Assembly: GCA_036872755.1 (NCBI GenBank)
Contig: JAVHNS010000010.1
Coordinates: 1,674,001 to 1,738,000, forward strand
Length of the DNA stretch: 64,000 nt
Source: Orbilia blumenaviensis
Taxonomy: Eukaryota; Ascomycota; Orbiliomycetes; Orbiliales; Orbiliaceae
Direction: 5' to 3'
Below are positions 59,355-64,000 of this stretch, one piece after another. The translations under genes and the position numbers were made by a program. Position 1 is the stretch's first letter, and each line of letters starts with the position of its first letter. Below the pieces are notes generated by a model. The model did no database searches and had not been told where the DNA came from. It worked only from the letters and a program-made list of their open reading frames with translations.

Positions 59355-60217
59355 AAAATTGGGAGGGAAAAGGAAGATTCAAGACCAGACAGCTTTACCA
59401 ATAGAAGGCAGAGCTGCTGGAATTTAATCAATCGATGCGTATCCGGCCAGTCGGGCTAAAATTGGGGACAAGGTGGTTAAACCGTATATTATCTTATGAC
59501 TCTTTATTTTTCGAATCTAATAGTCGTGCAGACATCCAAAATTTTGGCGGGAAACGGGCCGGTGTGGGCTTTGGCATCCGATGAGATTAGATAAGATGAA
59601 TAAGATAAGATCCCATTTGATTAGATCTCCTACACCACAATACAACACAACACACATACCCTGTTTGCAATTATTGATTAGAGAGTTCACGAATCTTACG
59701 CTATTTCAGAGAAAAGTTAGAGGAGAGATAGATTGAATTAGTAAGAGTATTGAAAAGGAGCAAGAAAAATAAAAAAAGAAATAAAGTAAATATGAAGAAT
59801 AATTAAGTACTAATTATAGGAGAGTCATTAGGGGTATAGCATCCAATATCCGAAGCGGAAACCAATAAGCAAAGCGGGTATCAATCGAATCCAATGCAAA
59901 CGCCAAAGATCTATCCAACCTGGTGTACCAATGCCTTTCCCTCTAATGTCATATCGATATATCGTCAAGCAAAATCAAAAACCGCAAGTGCTGTTGCCGA
60001 ACAAAACAAAATATAAAAAGGAAATAAGGATATCAAAAAGTGTGTTGATAGAAGAGAATAAAAGTGAAAGCAGACTTTTGGGGGGAATGCCAACAGGAAA
60101 GCAAGACGCATGCATGTTCAAGAATATTAATTGAAGGGTATTATGAAAGGGAAGTAGCTTGAGGGAAAAGGATGAATAATAGATCTTGTCGAGAAATGGC
60201 AAGGGCGGTTAGAGGGG

Positions 60218-60275
<58 letters not shown>

Positions 60276-60311
60276 ATGTGTGTATCTGTGTGCGGTGTGT
60301 TAGAGAGAGAC
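59355..60311. other. intergenic region with GA microsatellite
   Basis: It holds the promoter of glycyl-tRNA synthetase and the 3' end of the transporter transcript. It is AT-rich in the middle. Frames at 59931-60202 are chance. Confidence 0.5.
60221..60274 (+). repeat. (AG)27 microsatellite
   Basis: Twenty-seven uninterrupted AG units preceded by a G run. It lies 38 bases past the stop codon of the transporter, so it is probably in its 3' UTR as a CT repeat. It is a good polymorphic marker candidate. Confidence 0.9.
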
Positions 60312-62021
60312 TTAGACCTCGCTCATCTCCCTCTTGCGACTCATGCTGCGGCTTCGGGTGCTCGAAGGTGTAAGCTTCAACAATCGGCTTCTCATGAAAG
60401 ATTCATCACGAGAATGATAGATAATTGCAACGCCCATACAGCACGCGCTAAAAAAGAGACACAGCCCACTCCACAACTGGACTGTAAGATACTTGTCGAA
60501 CTTTACCACCAAGTGGCTAGCGATTATTGGTCCCGTCAAGGCGAAGAATGAAGAAATGGTATACATCATCCCGGTCCACTGCCCTAATTTGCCCTGTTGA
60601 GCGGGATGTGGACCCAAGATAGCGGCCATAGAGGCGGGCGGAAGTCCAATAACGGCACCAGAGAATGCACCAAATACAATAACGAAGGCAAGTGCGGATC
60701 CGAGGTTCCTAGCGAAGGTCCATAGGAATAAACAGAGGAAGGAGGAGACCAAGGTTACTCCAGCGTGAACATTTAGTGCTCCGAAGTGGTCACAAAGGTA
60801 AGATGAACTCAGCCGACCGATAGTGCTAGATCCGTTCATTATTGCGAGGAGCCAGTAGGTCCTGAGGGCTCGCATTCCAGGTACCGGTGGCTCCAATCCT
60901 TTGTAGCCAACACCGGCTTCAGCTGACCATTCCTCGAGATTGAAGAAAACACAGTAGAATCCGAAAAACATCCAGGAAATGGCAGCCGTAAACCAGCAGA
61001 AGGCGGGGTCCTTGAAAGCATCCTTATCAATCCAAGTTTTAGTTGCGAGCCAGTTTGACGGCGTCCTAAAGTGGTGGTCGGGATTTGGTACGGCCAGGAA
61101 GACCGATACAATGCAAGTAATTGCGATTAAAGAAGCTACTATCTGGACCGAGTGGTTGAACCCAATCATATCAATGAGGTAGCGAAGCATGGTAGGATAC
61201 ACCAATCCCGCTAGTATTCTTGTTAGTACTAAAGTTTTAGACTACGAATCTAGGAAACTTGACAAGAGACAACGCAGCATAAAATCATCACATGTAGTAC
61301 TTACAGACGCTGGCCCCGGAGGCAACAATGCCAATGGCGAACCCCTTCTTCCGCTTAAACCACGTGGCAGCAACTGTTGTGAAGAAATTAGCATTCCGTC
61401 ACTCTACGGGTCGAAGATGTGATGACACCCCCACGTACTCTGAGAACTATTATAAAGAATGTTTGTTAGTAAAGTTCCAACACGCTCAACGCATTAAGAT
61501 CTACCTGGCTAGCTTATATGAGAGATTATAATTTACCTTGATACGAAGAAACAGGCCATTCCTAAGCCCGATACCAGGCCTTGAGCTACCCAAGTGTACT
61601 CAAACTCGCCATCTCCGTGTTTACCGCCGCCGTTACAGATACTAAGCGTGAACATGCCTAACACGAGAAGGATCGAACCCCCTACGAGCAGCCAGCGGCT
61701 GTAATTGGCGTCTAGAAGACGGCCGGCAATGAATGAAAGGAACAAAATGAAGAAACATTGGGTTGCCCCGATGAGATTGAAATGAACTATAGTATAGTCT
61801 GCCAAAAGGGACTCCTTATAGTAAGAAAGATAAGTACCATATCCGTTTACAATGCCCCAGCTGTTGAACATGAGGAAGAAACAGCCTGCGAGACATGTCC
61901 ACGGCCGCCATCCTTTCGGCCATAAAGGCTCTTGTTCAAGCTCTTGACTCTGCCGTCTAGAGTCTAGGGAAGCGGCCGCAACTTCTGCGAAGCTAAGGGC
62001 GCTGTTGCTTGGCTGTAGCAT
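60312..62021 (-). CDS. MFS transporter, monocarboxylate-transporter-like
   Basis: Four exons (62021-61537, 61446-61439, 61373-61305, 61210-60312) give 486 residues. Exon 2 is only 8 bases and is needed to keep the frame; it yields SSQ in FFVSSSQIAATWFKRKKGFA. About twelve membrane helices are spread over the sequence. The first follows PKGWRPWTCLAGCFFLMFNS with WGIVNGYGTYLSYY, a signature of fungal MCT-type members of the major facilitator superfamily. The ATWFKRKKGFAIGIVASGAS block between helices 4 and 5 fits the same group. Such proteins move monocarboxylates, other small acids or export products across membranes; the substrate is not predictable. The C-terminal tail is Arg/Ser-rich and cytosolic. 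No biosynthetic cluster surrounds it. Confidence 0.88.
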
Positions 62022-64000
62022 TGTATATAAAATTTGACTTGGGGTGTTGTCTAGGATCTGTGTGAAAGAGTAAACCAATGTAAGGTCCTTTGCAATTAAG
62101 ACAACTAAAGATGGTTCGATGGGTTTGGCATACTGATGTGAGAATTGACGCCCATAACGGGGGAGCGAGAATAACGGAGGGTAGGAGGGGAATATAACCA
62201 CAAACCTCCAGTTGGATTATCTGTTCTGAGTCTTACACGCTGTACACAGGCCATGCACGGCCTACGTAACTTTCACATTCTTCCTTATCTTTCTGTTGCC
62301 AAAGCATAAGAAACACTAGTCTAACTGGTGTGAAATTTTTTTTCTTTCCATTTCCTTCAATCACATCCACTCACCGTGCCCATGCTTGCTTTTCCGTGAC
62401 GGGTAGCTGAAGCAACCCGGCTAACCGCATGGCCAGAAACATATTTAGATTCCCTTGCTATGCCTAACGTCCGTTCGCGATAGGGTACAGCCATTCGTGC
62501 CATGAACCTTGCCCCAGGAGATATCAAAAACTCCTGCGAACAAACCCAAGAACGGTTCATGGTTTCCATCGGCCGTCAGGGGTTTCGGAGCCAATATGCG
62601 GACCAGGTGGGCCTCTTCCTGCAGCCATAGGGGAGATTTGCAACCTTGTTAATTATACGCCGAGCCAGGGAGAGTTTATTTCGTCCTCCTTCGTTCTCAC
62701 TGCCTTGTTTGCGCAACGCAGATTAGGTGAGCCCAGGTTTTCCAAGACGCCCGAGTTTCCGAGATATTCTACGGCGGACGCGAACGATCGATATTTGAGA
62801 GTTTCCAAGCGTGGCAGTGCTCGCGCCGAGAGAGCTTGTCTGTACACCCGAAAGCGCATCGTTGTGAAGCATATTTTTTGAGTTTCGCTTTCCCGCCAGC
62901 GTGAATGAGAAACTCTACATAATCACTGCATAGTCTATGCGGTTTGATTCCGAATCGCTTAGCCTGAGGTTCAACCCACAACTCGAACGAGAACAGCCTG
63001 ACCCACAACCACATGCTAAAAAATCTGTCTTCTCAGGGTCAACTGGCAGAAAAAATTTTATCTTTGCAATCTCGCTTGGCCGCACGGATAAGACGGGTTT
63101 CATAAAACGGATCGAACTGCTTATTCGTTTTCTGGGTTCTACCATGCATGCGCATGTGAAGGGAGAATGTTCGGATGATGTTTCATAACAGAATCTCATT
63201 GAATAATTGGTTTGCCAGACCCAAGAAAAGGAATGATACAGCCGCAGGCGTGTGCCCAAGAAAGTACCAAGAGATAGATGCTGTGTGGCATGGATGCATG
63301 CATTTGGTCCAACCTTAAACCTACAGCTGGATCCTAGAACCTTATCCGAGCGACTGGCTTCCCAACGAGGATCTACCTTCAAAGACCGTAATTTTCCGGA
63401 AGCATCAGAAATTTTTCTTTGATGATGAAAGGGGGAGAAAATGTAATTATAGATCAGCCGTGATATACGTAGGCGTGTTTCTTATATTATATTCATCAAC
63501 TAATACTAATTTCTGCATGCACATACTTACTCTGTATGGGTGGGGACGGAGCCAAGATAAGACAGGAGATCCCAACTTTCCAGTCCCCTTACGGGTCGTG
63601 TCTCTCTCGCTGACGTACTACAGGTTCTTGGGTTTTCTTGTGCGTGATAGTTAACATTCCAATCATTCCACAACAAGCAAAAAAATTCGAGTCGGACGGG
63701 ATAAACCAGCGTATTGCAATGGTAGCATCACCTATCGGCTGTTTGTTAGTCTCGGGACTCTCTTGGCCGTTTGTATGACTTGAGATCGGAGAAAGCGAAA
63801 GGAGTAGTCGAGTTACCAACCCGACCAAGCATTCGAAGATACCTACCAACGTTATGATACATTATCTCAGGCTACACGATGCAATGGATATCGACATGAA
63901 TATAACTCTTGGTGTTTTGGCAAAATTGCCCAATCGGGCACCTCTCACAAGCCTTGTTGGTTATTGATGAAACTGCGGGCTGAGAAGATTACACGATTAC
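62022..64000. other. gene-free right edge
   Basis: It holds the promoter of the transporter gene and then about 1.7 kb without supported genes. Frames around 62653-63382 lie on both strands, start without ATG and show no motif. A gene beyond the right edge may have its flank here. Confidence 0.45.

Noticed and set aside
62960..62990. GGTTCAACCC resembling a tRNA B box
   Set aside because: No A box at the right distance and no acceptor stem pairing.
62915..63382. 155-codon minus-strand frame near the right edge
   Set aside because: Non-ATG start, odd Cys/Ser composition, no domain and an overlapping plus-strand frame.

Overview
This is a filamentous ascomycete (Pezizomycotina) nuclear window, most likely from a plant-associated fungus; a leotiomycete is my best guess but the sequence does not prove it. 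Most genes are interrupted by introns of roughly 55-130 bases with GT..AG ends, often with a CTAAC-like branch site. The proteins include fungal WSC domains, a CBM1-GH6 cellobiohydrolase, a secreted oxalate-decarboxylase-type bicupin, SEC12, CTR9 and glycyl-tRNA synthetase. Coordinates are on the + strand and each CDS is given as a genomic span; the exons I derived are listed in the evidence. For every multi-exon model the summed exon length is a multiple of three.

Layout. 1.7-14.5 kb: a large WSC/beta-propeller secreted protein (+), a secreted selenium-binding-protein-like propeller (-) and a bicupin (+), separated by long gene-free stretches. 15.0-26.3 kb: a denser block with CTR9 of the Paf1 complex (-), a small cysteine-rich secreted protein (+), an ankyrin-tail protein (+) and SEC12 (-). 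27.2-41.1 kb: a sparse stretch dominated by secreted products, namely a HEXXH metallopeptidase-like protein, three small or unknown secreted proteins, and Cel6A. 41.1-47.4 kb: mostly AT-rich and gene-poor, but reading the splice signals by hand gives two cryptic multi-exon gene candidates, at 41255-41899 (possible C-X2-C-X20-C-X2-C zinc finger) and 46690-47426 (unknown, 189 residues). 48.5-62.0 kb: a block rich in membrane and core-function genes, with a four-helix MARVEL-like protein, an MBOAT/wax-synthase-like acyltransferase, a GRE2-like reductase, a single-pass membrane protein, glycyl-tRNA synthetase with a mitochondrial extension, and an MFS monocarboxylate-type transporter. 62.0-64.0 kb shows no supported gene.

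How the genes work together. There is no obvious single pathway. Genes for life outside the cell (cellulose breakdown, oxalate turnover, secreted protease, candidate effectors) lie mainly in the first 41 kb. They are interleaved with isolated housekeeping genes for transcription elongation (CTR9) and ER export (SEC12). I see no convincing new multi-gene system, tRNA, rRNA, CRISPR array or intact transposon. The observations most worth testing are the altered lid loop of the bicupin, the two cryptic spliced genes, the 8-base micro-exon in the transporter, the two in-frame AUGs of glycyl-tRNA synthetase, and the unusual architecture of the WSC protein.
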